This document shows, in pieces, positions 45,029 to 54,229 of a stretch of DNA of 64,000 nt. The DNA is taken from the NCBI GenBank assembly GCA_903910385.1, contig CAIVZM010000034.1, positions 1 to 64,000 of the forward strand. The letters are read 5' to 3'. The notes beneath the pieces were generated by a model. It was not told the DNA's origin. It searched no databases and saw nothing but the letters and a program-made list of their open reading frames with translations. Source of the DNA: an uncultured Armatimonadota bacterium. GTDB taxonomy: Bacteria; Armatimonadota; Armatimonadia; Armatimonadales; Armatimonadaceae. The position numbers and the translations under genes are program-made. The first letter of the stretch is position 1. The number at the start of each line of letters is the position of its first letter.

Positions 45029-46333
45029 ATGAACATTACACGACGAATATTCCTCAAAAATGGCGGACTGGCTTTAGCATCTATCGGGCTTGCCCCGGTA
45101 ATCGGCCCCGCGTTTTTGCAACGATCCGTGTTCGCCGCTGAACCAGATGCCTCAAGACGCAAGAAAACGCTGATTTGTATATTTCAACGTGGAGCCATGG
45201 ACGGACTTTCGGCAGTGACACCTTATGGCGATGCAGAATTATATAAACTTCGCCCCAATCTGGCGGTAGCCGCGCCGACATCCGGCAATAAAGGCGAATC
45301 CGCGCTCGATCTGGACGGGTTCTTTGGTTTGCATCCGTCTCTTTCCGCCTTTCTTCCCCTGTATCAATCGGGGCATCTGGCTGTCATCCATGCGTGCGGT
45401 TCGCCCAACACGACACGTTCTCATTTTGATGCGCAGGATTACATGGAATCTGGCATCCCAACCAGCAAGAGTGTCGCAGATGGCTGGCTGGCGCGAACCA
45501 TAGCCCAATGCCCCGAAGACCGGAAGAACGCTGCAAATCCGTTCCGCGCCGTCGCACTAGGCGGCTCCTTGCCCCGAAGTCTACAGGGAGATTCGAATGC
45601 GTTAGCGATACCCGACCTCAAAACATTTGGCGTCGGTGGCGGTATCGCCCGATTGGCGGGTGGGAATGGCGATGTTGCAGGAGGTTTTGAGACGCTCTAT
45701 AACGATGCGGTTGGCGATGTGCTGCACGGAACCGGGAAGGAATCCTTTGAAGCGATCAAAATGCTCAAAAAACTGAATCCAACCGCTTATCGTTCCGCCC
45801 CCGGCGCAAACTACCCTACTGGAAAATTTGCGGAATCGCTCAAGCAGATCGCGCAACTCATCAAAGCGGATGTCGGCGTCGAAGTAGCCTTCGCCGATGT
45901 AGGCGGATGGGATACGCATGCCAATCAGGGAGGAGCGCAGGGTCAACTCGCGAACCGTCTCCGTGAGTTCTCCAACGCTATTGCGGCGCTTCATCATGAT
46001 CTCGGAGACCGAATGAACGATGTCGTAATCCTCACGATGAGCGAATTTGGTCGAACAGCGCGGCAGAACGGAACAGGAGGAACCGATCATGGTCATGCCA
46101 CCTGTTTTTTTGCTCTCGGAGGCGCGGTGAATGGCGGAGTCGTTCTGAGTAAATGGCCGGGACTGGCGCCAGAGCAGTTAAACGATAATCGCGATCTGGC
46201 GTTGACTACAGATTACCGTGCGGTCTTTGCCGAAGTCGCGCAAAAACATCTTAAGGCGACGCATATGGAAAAAATATTTCCGGATTACCGCGTGTCCCAA
46301 AGTGATTATCCGGGTGTCCTCCGTTCCATTTAA
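45029..46333 (+). CDS. DUF1501 protein with twin-arginine signal
   Basis: 434 aa from the ATG at 45029, with AGGAAAAGAG upstream; the open frame reaches far back into the DUF1800 gene but that part is shadow. TAT signal TRRIFLKNGGLALASIG. DUF1501 is a sulfatase/alkaline-phosphatase-like fold; visible stretches are FQRGAMDGLSAVTPYGD, GSPNTTRSHFDAQDYME, DVGGWDTHANQGG and TMSEFGRTARQNGTGGTDHGHA, with His/Asp residues suited to metal binding. It is exported folded and probably acts with the DUF1800 protein. Confidence 0.92.
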   Translation: MNITRRIFLKNGGLALASIGLAPVIGPAFLQRSVFAAEPDASRRKKTLICIFQRGAMDGLSAVTPYGDAELYKLRPNLAVAAPTSGNKGESALDLDGFFGLHPSLSAFLPLYQSGHLAVIHACGSPNTTRSHFDAQDYMESGIPTSKSVADGWLARTIAQCPEDRKNAANPFRAVALGGSLPRSLQGDSNALAIPDLKTFGVGGGIARLAGGNGDVAGGFETLYNDAVGDVLHGTGKESFEAIKMLKKLNPTAYRSAPGANYPTGKFAESLKQIAQLIKADVGVEVAFADVGGWDTHANQGGAQGQLANRLREFSNAIAALHHDLGDRMNDVVILTMSEFGRTARQNGTGGTDHGHATCFFALGGAVNGGVVLSKWPGLAPEQLNDNRDLALTTDYRAVFAEVAQKHLKATHMEKIFPDYRVSQSDYPGVLRSI

Positions 46334-46453
46334 ACGACACTGATACAGGTTGGCATCGTCCGTCATCCGGCATTGACGAAGGAATGAAAATTTTGCTTAC
46401 CCGGTATAATGAAGGGAAATCGCCCACCAAAATAGAGGAACAGCTAAAAACCG

Positions 46454-47014
46454 ATGCCCCACCCGATGCATGACGATATTGAACAAACGCTTTTCACCGA
46501 AGAACAAGTCCGGCAACGAGTTAAAGAATTAGGCGTCGAAATCGCCCATGATTACGAAGGCAGAGAGCCGCATCTTGTTACTATTGTCAAAGGATCGATG
46601 CCATTCCTTGCAGATCTGATGCGAGCGATTGACATTCCTCTGACTCTGGATGTCATCGGTATCTCTTCGTATAGTGGCACGCAGTCCTCCGGTGAAGTGC
46701 GATTGACCAAAGACCTGGATGATTCTATCGAGGGTCGGCATGTTCTTGTCGTCGAAGATATTATCGATACCGGGTTGACTCTCTCTTATGTCCTCAGGAA
46801 TTTGCGTCAACGCGCCCCTGCCTCGGTGAAGGTGGTCACTTTTCTGGATAAGCCTTCAGGACGCGCCGATGCCGCCTTAGTGAATGCCGATTATGTGGGA
46901 TTTACGATCCCGGATGCGTTCGTCATTGGATATGGTCTGGACTGGAATCAGCGATACCGCAACCTTCCGTACGTGGGAATACTCAAAAGAGATGTATATG
47001 CGGGACCGCTGTAA
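46454..47014 (+). CDS. hpt: Hypoxanthine phosphoribosyltransferase
   Basis: 186 aa purine-salvage enzyme. The PRPP-binding motif is VLVVEDIIDTGLTLS, the N-terminal IVKGSMPFLADLMRAI is the pyrophosphate loop and DYVGFTIPDAFVIGYGLDWNQRYRNLPYVG is the typical C-terminal base-binding part. It turns hypoxanthine or guanine into IMP or GMP. A TATAAT at about 46405 and AGAGGAA ahead of the ATG are its likely promoter and ribosome site. Confidence 0.95.
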   Translation: MPHPMHDDIEQTLFTEEQVRQRVKELGVEIAHDYEGREPHLVTIVKGSMPFLADLMRAIDIPLTLDVIGISSYSGTQSSGEVRLTKDLDDSIEGRHVLVVEDIIDTGLTLSYVLRNLRQRAPASVKVVTFLDKPSGRADAALVNADYVGFTIPDAFVIGYGLDWNQRYRNLPYVGILKRDVYAGPL

Positions 47015-47128
47015 CGACCGTTGGTGACAAATGCACATCTTCAATGGCGTTTCAGCGTCGTCCCGAATTCTATTCCGCGTGCGATATATGAACGGATAAT
47101 GAATCGCCCTGGAGAAAGAGAGAATGAG

Positions 47129-47764
47129 ATGAGTAACACAAACTCGGAAACATCGGAAATGGAGCAGGATAATTCGGAGGGTGGCGCCGGCAATGGAGGA
47201 AACTCTCGGTCACCTGAAACACCTGTGACGATAGAACGAGTGGCGGATACCGCTCTGGGAGCGCTTGTTTCTATTGCGGAAGCGGTCGATAAAACGATCA
47301 AGTTGCTGAATGAACATGGCCCCGCAATCGCGGAGGCATGGAAAACCAAAGGCAGACCAGTTCGCGAACGCATCGTCGAAGGTTTACGCGGCGCTCCCTT
47401 TGCGAATACAACCGTCGACACTCCCTCAGCGCCGTCCATGACTCCGGAAACCACGACGACAGCAGGGGAAGAAATCAGCGCTCTGGAGCGAAGGGTTCGC
47501 GAGTTGGAGCAACAGATAGCATCGGGCGATATCCTTTTCGAAACGCCCTCTGATTCAGGGGAAACACCGGATACGTCAGAAGAGACAACCGCAGAATCTG
47601 CGACTTTTAATGGCGAAGTCTGGGAAGCTCCCGAGGAACGCGATAGTCTGTCGGATTCGCCGTTCGCCATTTCGGAAACTTCCGAACAGCAAAAAAAAGA
47701 ATTTGAAGAACAGGACGATGAAACTCCGTCCTCCGGAAATGATGCAGGGAGACAGGCGGATTGA
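47129..47764 (+). CDS. Acidic low-complexity hypothetical protein
   Basis: 211 aa from the ATG at 47129, which follows GGAGAAAGAGAG; starts at 47099 or 47021 are possible. The ends are rich in Glu, Ser, Thr and Gly and probably disordered. The middle has an alpha-helical stretch (ALGALVSIAEAVDKTIKLLN) and a short coiled coil (EEISALERRVRELEQQIA). No signal or membrane segment. The stop overlaps the TTG start of the Maf gene, so they are translationally coupled. I do not recognise a family; a scaffold or chaperone-like role would be a guess. Confidence 0.65.
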   Translation: MSNTNSETSEMEQDNSEGGAGNGGNSRSPETPVTIERVADTALGALVSIAEAVDKTIKLLNEHGPAIAEAWKTKGRPVRERIVEGLRGAPFANTTVDTPSAPSMTPETTTTAGEEISALERRVRELEQQIASGDILFETPSDSGETPDTSEETTAESATFNGEVWEAPEERDSLSDSPFAISETSEQQKKEFEEQDDETPSSGNDAGRQAD

Positions 47765-48432
47765 TTCAGACTCCTCCAGATTGGGAAGGGAAAGACGATT
47801 CACGGCGGCTTTATCTGGCATCCGCATCGCCGCGACGACGTGAATTACTGAATCGACTCGGCGTCCGTTTTACGGTAGTCGTCAGTCGTTTTCCCGAGGA
47901 GTCACTGTCCCATATGACAGACGGGGAAAAATATGTGGCGGCGGCTGCGGAAGGAAAAGCGTACGAAGTTGCATCCCGCCGCCACGGTCTGATACTGGGG
48001 GTAGACACGGATGTTGTCGCCCCGGATGGAGCAATTCTGGGAAAACCCACGGATGCGGAGGATGCGAAACGGTTGTTACGGCTACTTTCTGGTAAAACGC
48101 ATTCCGTATACTCAGGGGTCACCTTACTCGAATCGGTTGAAGGCGAGGGTCTTATCAAAAGCCAGACACGCGTCGTCCGCACAGATGTGACGTTTATTCA
48201 ATTACCGGAAGAAGCTATCGACGCGTATGTTGCGACCGGCGAACCCATGGACAAAGCGGGAGCCTACGGCATGCAGGGATACGCTATGCCGTTCGTCGCT
48301 AGAATCGAAGGTGATCCGTCGAATGTGATCGGTCTTCCCCTCGCAACATTATCGGAAATGCTTTCAGACTTTAAGCTACGTTTATGGAACATTCCTCAGG
48401 ATGAGTCCGTCAACAAAACACAACAAACATGA
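47761..48432 (+). CDS. maf: Maf-family nucleotide pyrophosphatase
   Basis: 223 aa. Start TTG at 47761 overlaps the previous stop. The first 15 residues are extra; the Maf fold starts LYLASASPRRRELLNRLG, with the SxSPRR substrate motif. GVDTDVVAPDGAILGKP includes the catalytic Asp, and GAYGMQGYAMPFVARIEGDPSNVIGLPL is the C-terminal signature. Maf proteins hydrolyse dTTP/UTP and modified nucleotides and affect septum formation. Its stop overlaps the next start (ATGA). Confidence 0.93.
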   Translation: MIQTPPDWEGKDDSRRLYLASASPRRRELLNRLGVRFTVVVSRFPEESLSHMTDGEKYVAAAAEGKAYEVASRRHGLILGVDTDVVAPDGAILGKPTDAEDAKRLLRLLSGKTHSVYSGVTLLESVEGEGLIKSQTRVVRTDVTFIQLPEEAIDAYVATGEPMDKAGAYGMQGYAMPFVARIEGDPSNVIGLPLATLSEMLSDFKLRLWNIPQDESVNKTQQT

Positions 48433-48836
48433 GTCGGGTAATGGAATTGATTACGCCTGATTCGTTGGAAGCCACATCGAAGCGTTCCTATGTCGCTTTC
48501 CGTCGTATCGGTCGGGTTAAGGAATATAATTCGGAATCTCATATCGTCGGTAAGGTATTCGTTGATGGATGGCCCGCCGAGATGCGAGTGGAATGGAACC
48601 CTTATCGAGATGAACTCGTTCGCATTGATATTGCAGCGACCTCCGATGGGGATCTCAGTCGCGCCGCAGATGCGGCGATGTATCGCTTCGCGAACGCTTT
48701 CAAGCACGTCACAATAGCGGATTTCACTCCTCCTCGAAAACCGCTACCAGTAAGTATCATTGTTGTCATTCTCGGCATGGCTTTCGTTGCTTTGATTGTC
48801 GCGTATGCGCTGCATATACTGCCTTTTTCCGGCTAG
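48429..48836 (+). CDS. Small C-terminally anchored hypothetical protein
   Basis: 135 aa. Residues 1-105 are soluble and beta-rich (KVFVDGWPAEMRVEWNPYRDE), and about 110-130 (SIIVVILGMAFVALIVAYAL) is a membrane helix, so it may be tail-anchored to the inner membrane. The start overlaps the maf stop by four bases. Its own stop lies inside the TAGAAT box of the next gene. No family recognised. Confidence 0.65.
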   Translation: MSRVMELITPDSLEATSKRSYVAFRRIGRVKEYNSESHIVGKVFVDGWPAEMRVEWNPYRDELVRIDIAATSDGDLSRAADAAMYRFANAFKHVTIADFTPPRKPLPVSIIVVILGMAFVALIVAYALHILPFSG

Positions 48837-48839
48837 AAT
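48834..48839 (+). promoter_or_regulatory. -10 box of a leaderless transcript
   Basis: TAGAAT ends six bases before the ATG at 48846, with no ribosome site between. Confidence 0.45.
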
Positions 48840-48845
48840 AACATC

Positions 48846-49760
48846 ATGTTCGACGAGCAGAATCCGGAAGATCCCATCCAAAAACCCGCCATCCTTTTCG
48901 TCGCTGATTTTAAGGATGTCTCTGACTGGTTTGATGTTGCCTATCTTCTGAACTCCAAAGAGCTTGATTTGCAAGCTGTCCTTCTGCCTGCTCCTGATCC
49001 TGATATTGAAAGTGGATTGACGGAATTATTTTCGTTACGGAAAAGATCTGATAGCGGCGGGGAGAAGCGAAACGTCTCGCGAGAAATTCTAATTGTTTCC
49101 GGAGCGAATGCATTACAGAGTATCCTTGACGAATTCCTCGAACCGGTCAATATCATTTCCACCGGAAGCGGTTCCGACTTACTGACAGCGCTGAGAACCG
49201 ACCCCGACCTGTTTCGCGCAAAAGTGGCTCGTTGCTTTTTGATCGGCGGTCATGCCAATGATTATTCGCAGGGGCGATCCGGTGAACGGATTCCCATTGA
49301 TCCGCGCTTGAAGGAGATGAACCCGGAAAGATTCGACTCCTCTGGAGACATTCGCATTCCGGCAGAGAAACAGGAAGACTTCCTGCGACTGCTGACCAGT
49401 GGGGAAGGCGTTATATGGTTGCCAGGAGACATCTGTTTATGGCGGTTTTCGGCAAGAGGGCTACTTTCTGAGGGTGGGGCGATCTGCGATTTTCTTCTCC
49501 ACAGACTGCCTCTCGCTTCCGGGAACTCGGAATTGCCCGCGTTGCTGTCTTCGCTTCCCGCGTTTTTTCTCGCCGTCCAACCTGATCCGTTCGCCTGGAT
49601 GCGGTTATTTCGTGTCGTTACGGCAAAAGTGGTTACTGATGCCAAGTCGCAGAAGATCGACGCCATCGATATCAATTCGGAGAAGCCAAACCTATATATG
49701 GTGATTGCAATTGATAGCGCCGTTCTCAGCAAATTCTACGCCGCCGGTTTGAAAGGTTGA
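48846..49760 (+). CDS. Nucleoside-hydrolase-like protein with altered active site
   Basis: 304 aa. The N-terminus (LFVADFKDVSDWFDVAYLLNSKELDLQAVLL) lines up with the calcium-binding DxDPGxDDxxAL start of inosine/uridine nucleoside hydrolases, but the Asp spacing is not canonical. VARCFLIGGHANDYSQG fits the IVVMGG step in the middle of that fold. The expected late His/Asp motif is not obvious. It may be a decayed or repurposed member that binds rather than cleaves nucleosides. It lies between a small membrane protein and ruvC. Family assignment is tentative. Confidence 0.5.
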   Translation: MFDEQNPEDPIQKPAILFVADFKDVSDWFDVAYLLNSKELDLQAVLLPAPDPDIESGLTELFSLRKRSDSGGEKRNVSREILIVSGANALQSILDEFLEPVNIISTGSGSDLLTALRTDPDLFRAKVARCFLIGGHANDYSQGRSGERIPIDPRLKEMNPERFDSSGDIRIPAEKQEDFLRLLTSGEGVIWLPGDICLWRFSARGLLSEGGAICDFLLHRLPLASGNSELPALLSSLPAFFLAVQPDPFAWMRLFRVVTAKVVTDAKSQKIDAIDINSEKPNLYMVIAIDSAVLSKFYAAGLKG

Positions 49761-49797
49761 TTGGCAAAGAATGCCCGCTTAGCGGAGTTTCACGCGA

Positions 49798-49803
49798 TAC
49801 AAT
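49798..49803 (+). promoter_or_regulatory. -10 box of a leaderless ruvC transcript
   Basis: TACAAT ends seven bases before the ATG at 49811. There is no ribosome site and no clear -35. Confidence 0.45.
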
Positions 49804-49810
49804 ACGACCA

Positions 49811-50335
49811 ATGATAGTACTCGGCATTGATCCGGGCACCGCTACCGTCGGATTTGGCATTATCGACTATAAGGGGGGGCAATTACGTCCGATTGACACC
49901 GGCGTTTTATTGACGTCCCCTGATCTGCCTTTTCCAGACCGACTACATTCGATCCACACGGATATCCATACTCTTATCGACCGTTACAATCCGGATACGG
50001 TAGCGACGGAGCGGCTATTTTTCAGTCAGAATGTGACCACCGGAATCGATGTCGCCGGGGCGCGAGGAGTTATTCTGATGGCATTCGCGGAGCGAAATCT
50101 TCCCTGGTCAGAATATACGCCCTCGCAGGTTAAGATAGCGGTCACAGGGTACGGTCGCGCGGACAAAAAGCAAATGCAAGTCAATGTCACGCGACTTCTG
50201 AACCTTGCCGAAATTCCCCGCCCGGATGACGCCGCTGATGCGCTCGCCGTCGCTATCTGCCATGCCCATTCGATTCGCTGGAACGCCATCGAACAAGGCT
50301 CGGCGCTCCCTGTTAATACCCTGAAATCGGTGTGA
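49811..50335 (+). CDS. ruvC: Holliday-junction resolvase RuvC
   Basis: 174 aa from the ATG at 49811; the frame is open to a TTG at 49757, but only this start places LGIDPGT at the usual position. The four catalytic acids are D7, E67, D140 and D143, in near-identical places to Escherichia coli RuvC. The enzyme cuts Holliday junctions in recombination with RuvAB. Neither ruvA nor ruvB is next to it, so the operon seen in many bacteria is split here. Confidence 0.95.
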   Translation: MIVLGIDPGTATVGFGIIDYKGGQLRPIDTGVLLTSPDLPFPDRLHSIHTDIHTLIDRYNPDTVATERLFFSQNVTTGIDVAGARGVILMAFAERNLPWSEYTPSQVKIAVTGYGRADKKQMQVNVTRLLNLAEIPRPDDAADALAVAICHAHSIRWNAIEQGSALPVNTLKSV

Positions 50336-50639
50336 TCTGTCGCCGTTTACCCATCGTTGAAAGTGATACCCCTTGAGGAATCCACCCTCTGAATCCCCTT
50401 TGTCAATCCCGAAAAACGGAACGATAGAAGTGTATGAATGCCCCCAGTATAAATCCTTCGCCACAGAGCGCTCATCAGGAACTCTTTTGCGAATCAGAGC
50501 ATCTCAAATAACGCCATTCATGATTATGACGACAGTCGCTCACGCTATCTGGCGTGCGTGATAAAATGATTTGTGGTTTCGAATGGCAAAATTTGCCTAC
50601 TCACTGCGCCTTTCGAGGCGTTGAAAGCGCGATTGACAG
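50336..50639. other. Control region before pdxS
   Basis: No gene is seen in these 304 bases. A TAAAAT at about 50561 could be a -10 box but lacks a good -35. There is no terminator hairpin after ruvC. Confidence 0.4.
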
Positions 50640-51632
50640 ATGGAACAGACAATTGAAAATACTCGCTTAACGAACGGCTACTCCAATAGTAATGGAAATA
50701 GCAACGGCGAGAAAACGGATTCGATGACTCCGGAAAAGGCGACTTGGCGCAATAAAGTTGGGCTTGCAGAAATGCTCAAGGGCGGCGTCATCATGGATGT
50801 CGTCAACGCAGAGCAAGCCCGTATTGCTGAAGAGGCGGGCGCGACGGCGGTAATGGCGCTGGAGCGAGTTCCCGCAGATATCCGTAAAGATGGCGGCGTC
50901 GCTCGCATGAGCGACCCGGCGATGATCCGTGAAATCATGGATACCGTGACTATTCCGGTCATGGCGAAGTGTCGAATCGGACATATCGCGGAGGCACGCA
51001 TTCTGGAAGCGATCCGTGATAGCAAGGGCGACCGGGGAGTCGATTTTATCGATGAGTCCGAAGTCCTTACCCCTGCGGATGAGCAGTATCACCTGTACAA
51101 GCACGATTACAAAGTCCCGTTCGTTTGCGGTTGCCGTGATCTGGGCGAGGCGCTTCGCCGAATCGGCGAGGGCGCAGCCATGATTCGCACAAAAGGCGAA
51201 GCGGGAACCGGAAATGTGGTCGAGGCGGTTCGCCATATGCGCACTGTCATGGGAGGGGTTCGCCGAATCCGGACGATGGATGAAGCCGAACTGATGACGG
51301 AAGCGAAAAATCTGGGAGCTCCTTATGATCTCGTCCGTTATGTCTGGCAAAATGGCAAGCTACCGGTACCGAACTTCTCTGCGGGCGGAGTCGCGACTCC
51401 GGCGGATGCCGCTCTGATGATGATGTTGGGCGCTGAGGCGGTCTTTGTCGGTTCCGGCATTTTCAAATCCGGAGACCCGGCGGAACGCGCCAAGCGGATG
51501 GTCGATGCAGTGACCTTTTGGAATGACCCGGAAAAGCTGGTCGAAGTCAGTACCAATCTGGGTGAACCAATGGTCGGTATCGATATACGCCAGTTGGATG
51601 AGAAAGATCTTCTCGCAACGCGAGGCTGGTAA
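50640..51632 (+). CDS. pdxS: Pyridoxal 5'-phosphate synthase, PdxS subunit
   Basis: 330 aa against about 294 for the family. It condenses ribose 5-phosphate, glyceraldehyde 3-phosphate and ammonia to vitamin B6. Core motifs are intact: [39 protein letters not shown] with the second catalytic Lys, [26 protein letters not shown] and [13 protein letters not shown]-like [14 protein letters not shown]. The extra length comes from an Asn/Ser-rich N-terminal tail (about 1-30) and a 7-residue insertion (126-132, RDSKGDR) before VDFIDESE. A strong terminator follows, although pdxT lies only 700 bases on. Confidence 0.96.
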   Translation: MEQTIENTRLTNGYSNSNGNSNGEKTDSMTPEKATWRNKVGLAEMLKGGVIMDVVNAEQARIAEEAGATAVMALERVPADIRKDGGVARMSDPAMIREIMDTVTIPVMAKCRIGHIAEARILEAIRDSKGDRGVDFIDESEVLTPADEQYHLYKHDYKVPFVCGCRDLGEALRRIGEGAAMIRTKGEAGTGNVVEAVRHMRTVMGGVRRIRTMDEAELMTEAKNLGAPYDLVRYVWQNGKLPVPNFSAGGVATPADAALMMMLGAEAVFVGSGIFKSGDPAERAKRMVDAVTFWNDPEKLVEVSTNLGEPMVGIDIRQLDEKDLLATRGW

Positions 51633-51657
51633 TTTTTTCAGCATAATCCTGTGGGTG

Positions 51658-51699
51658 ATACAGGGCGACGAAAACCGTTTTCGTCGCCCTGTATTTTTT
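51658..51699 (+). terminator. Strong intrinsic terminator after pdxS
   Basis: A perfect 17-bp stem (51658-51674 with 51678-51694), 3-base loop and six T. It separates pdxS from the phosphatase and pdxT genes. Confidence 0.95.
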
Positions 51700-51744
51700 G
51701 AGGCTTCTTTTCCAGCTTCCCTGCATACGATACAGCCAGATGTC

Positions 51745-52302
51745 ATGAAGATTTTAGAAGTGCGCCGTCATGCCAAACGTTTTCGGCCAAGTGAGCATCT
51801 GGCGCAGGTTGGTGTCACCCACGCGCGCAGGGTGGGCGAAACAATGGGAACGTTTTCTCTGGTGATTTCTTCGACATTGCCCCGCGCTTACGAAACCGCC
51901 ATTGCGATGGGCTTCGCGGTCGATAGACAGGAAGAATGGCTTTCCGATTATCCAGATATGATAGAAGAGGAACTCCCCTATCCAGTAACCTTCGCCCAAT
52001 ACGCGCAAGCGGCGCGCTCAGACGAGCAAGTGGAGGCGTATTGTCGGGATCAAGCGCAACACTGGCTCTCGGTCGTTCGGGAAATATCTGACGGGACAGC
52101 GGCTTTGTTGACTTCGCATGGGGGCGTCATCGAGATGGGCGCTATCGGTTGCTTGCTAACTGGTGGTAACAATGACAAAAACTGGCGCGATGTCGAAAAC
52201 TACGGTGACGCGCTGAGTTATTGTGAAGGCATTCGACTTGAATTTGACGAATCCCGAATCGTACCTGTTATTGACTCTTCTATTCTCCGCGTCATACCCT
52301 GA
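51745..52302 (+). CDS. Histidine phosphatase (phosphoglycerate-mutase fold)
   Basis: 185 aa from the ATG at 51745; the frame is open to 51523 but that part crosses the terminator. The catalytic RRHAKR gives H9 next to R8; STLPRAYETA is the second conserved Arg region and LLTSHGGVIEMG carries the second His. This is the SixA/CobC/PhoE-like branch that removes phosphate from small molecules or phospho-histidine. Placed between pdxS and pdxT, it could dephosphorylate a B6-related phosphate, but this is only a position-based guess. Confidence 0.85.
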   Translation: MKILEVRRHAKRFRPSEHLAQVGVTHARRVGETMGTFSLVISSTLPRAYETAIAMGFAVDRQEEWLSDYPDMIEEELPYPVTFAQYAQAARSDEQVEAYCRDQAQHWLSVVREISDGTAALLTSHGGVIEMGAIGCLLTGGNNDKNWRDVENYGDALSYCEGIRLEFDESRIVPVIDSSILRVIP

Positions 52303-52330
52303 ACGATATTTTGACAACAGAGTAACAACT

Positions 52331-52963
52331 ATGAGCGAACCCGGTAAACTTGCCTATAAGATAAAAATCGGCGTTTTGGCAATGCAAGGGGATTTCGACG
52401 CCCACTGCAAAACAGTTGAAGATGCGGGTGGATATCCTTTTCTTGTGCGAACCCCGCAGGAAATAGTGTCGGCGGATGGTCTTATCCTGCCGGGTGGAGA
52501 ATCCACTACCATCGGTAAGCTTCTCGTACGCTACGGACTGGATAAAGCTTTGAAGGAGGCGCATTCGAGCGGAACGCCTGTGTACGGAACCTGCGCTGGA
52601 ATGATCCTTCTGGCGAAGCGTATCGAGAGCGGTGCGGAACGCGGCGGGCAAACCACACTCGGACTGATGGACATTACGGTGGCGCGAAATGCCTTCGGTC
52701 GTCAGGTTGATTCCTTTGAAAGCGATATACTTGTGCCGGAAATCGATGAAAAGGAACCGTTCCGCGCTGTTTTCATCCGGGCCCCGATAATTACAGAAGC
52801 TGGACCAAGTGTGAATATTCTGGGATGCGTTCAAGACAAAATCGTCGTAGCGCGTCAGGGTAATCTGCTGGTTTCCGCATTCCATCCAGAACTGACGAAT
52901 GATGGACGGATGCACCGGTATTTTTTGAACGAGATTGTTCGTCCGTCGTTAACAGAGAGATAG
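52331..52963 (+). CDS. pdxT: Pyridoxal 5'-phosphate synthase, glutaminase subunit PdxT
   Basis: 210 aa from the ATG at 52331; the frame is open to 52223 inside the phosphatase gene. Class I glutaminase with oxyanion GGESTTIGKL, nucleophile Cys in GTCAGMILLAK, and the His-Glu pair in SAFHPELT. It releases ammonia from glutamine and channels it to PdxS. It starts 28 bases after the phosphatase gene, so these two are one unit while pdxS has its own terminator. Confidence 0.96.
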   Translation: MSEPGKLAYKIKIGVLAMQGDFDAHCKTVEDAGGYPFLVRTPQEIVSADGLILPGGESTTIGKLLVRYGLDKALKEAHSSGTPVYGTCAGMILLAKRIESGAERGGQTTLGLMDITVARNAFGRQVDSFESDILVPEIDEKEPFRAVFIRAPIITEAGPSVNILGCVQDKIVVARQGNLLVSAFHPELTNDGRMHRYFLNEIVRPSLTER

Positions 52964-52975
52964 TATATCCTTTCG

Positions 52976-54217
52976 ATGGGACTTTTCGGCATCAAAAAAC
53001 TGATCGCTCTGGGAGCAGGCATCATGGCGATGGCAATGGGCGCATCGTTACGTATGAATGTGACTAATCCTTCCCCATCGCCTTCCACGATAACGCAAGA
53101 AACGAATATCAGTGTTTCGGACGGGGATGGTCTTCCTCGTTGGCAACGTATTTGGACAATCTCTGCGCCGGGCTTTCATGCGGGAAACCTTTCTCCTGAT
53201 GGTAAGAATGTCGCGTGGGTGGATCAATCCGGCATTGTACGACGCGCAGACCCAGCGACGGGCAAACCGTTATGGCAATCGCCCCGGTATCACGGTGTCA
53301 ATGCCGTGCATATCACCAATCTCGGCGTCACCCTCGCCTATGCGCGTCTAAACCCAGGAGAAGCTTCCGTACGTATTCTGGATGCCGTCGCAGGTCCGTC
53401 GCGCTCCGCGCTCATTCCTGTGGAGGGCGCAATTTGGTGTGTGGAACCAACTTATGATGGTCGCCTGGCGGCAGTAGGAGTCGGTTCGGCTGCCTTATAT
53501 TTGATACCTATTCGCACAGACGCCGCCTGGCCCGGGGTCTCGACAAAATTGAATGGTATTCCTGAGTCGCTTTCGATTGCGAAATCAGCATCGCTGATTC
53601 TGACCGGAACCTGGCTCGATTCCGGTATCAGCGTCTGGGGTTTGGATCGGATACCGCGCTGGCGACGACACGAGCGCCAGAGTGGACGTACTCAGAATGT
53701 CACTCTATCCGCCGATGGCTCCACCGCTATCGTCGTCTCTGGTATCGGCGACCAGAAGCGAGAAGCGCGCTTGAGCGTGTGGGATGCCCGTACCGGAGCG
53801 CTAAGATGGGCGGAAAACCTGGAGGGTGATTCTCCCCGGTCAGCGGTCAGCGCCGATGGAAAATTTATTGCCATCTCATATCACAGGCGTATAAACGAAA
53901 GGGAACTAGCGGTCAGCCCGAAGGTAGCGCTATTCGATAGCAAGGGTAAGCGGTTATTTGGAGATAAAGGCGGTCACTTTTTTGAGCCAGAACTTGTTTG
54001 TCTTTCCGGCGATGGTCAACGCCTCACTGTGTATGATAAGGAAGGCAATTTGTGGACTCTGAATCGTGAAGGCAGAATTGTTTCGCGCTTACGACCACAG
54101 GCGAATTCAACGGGCAAACCCATACATATCGATGATTTTTTCGCAACTGCGGATGGGCAAGGACTGCTTTTATACCGAAGCGACAAAACTCTCACTCTCT
54201 ATAGGGCGACCCTCTAA
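52976..54217 (+). CDS. WD40/PQQ-like beta-propeller protein
   Basis: 413 aa. A hydrophobic N-terminus (about 5-25, IKKLIALGAGIMAMAMG) looks like a signal or anchor. The rest is made of repeated strands with SPDGKNVAWVD, SADGSTAIVVSG, SADGKFIAISYH and SGDGQRLTVYDKEGNLWTL turns, a seven-bladed quinoprotein-like propeller. Probably exported and binding a partner or ligand; no catalytic motif is seen. It begins 12 bases after pdxT and ends 12 bases before the LuxE-like gene, so may be co-transcribed with them. Confidence 0.8.
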   Translation: MGLFGIKKLIALGAGIMAMAMGASLRMNVTNPSPSPSTITQETNISVSDGDGLPRWQRIWTISAPGFHAGNLSPDGKNVAWVDQSGIVRRADPATGKPLWQSPRYHGVNAVHITNLGVTLAYARLNPGEASVRILDAVAGPSRSALIPVEGAIWCVEPTYDGRLAAVGVGSAALYLIPIRTDAAWPGVSTKLNGIPESLSIAKSASLILTGTWLDSGISVWGLDRIPRWRRHERQSGRTQNVTLSADGSTAIVVSGIGDQKREARLSVWDARTGALRWAENLEGDSPRSAVSADGKFIAISYHRRINERELAVSPKVALFDSKGKRLFGDKGGHFFEPELVCLSGDGQRLTVYDKEGNLWTLNREGRIVSRLRPQANSTGKPIHIDDFFATADGQGLLLYRSDKTLTLYRATL

Positions 54218-54229
54218 ACAGGATTTACA

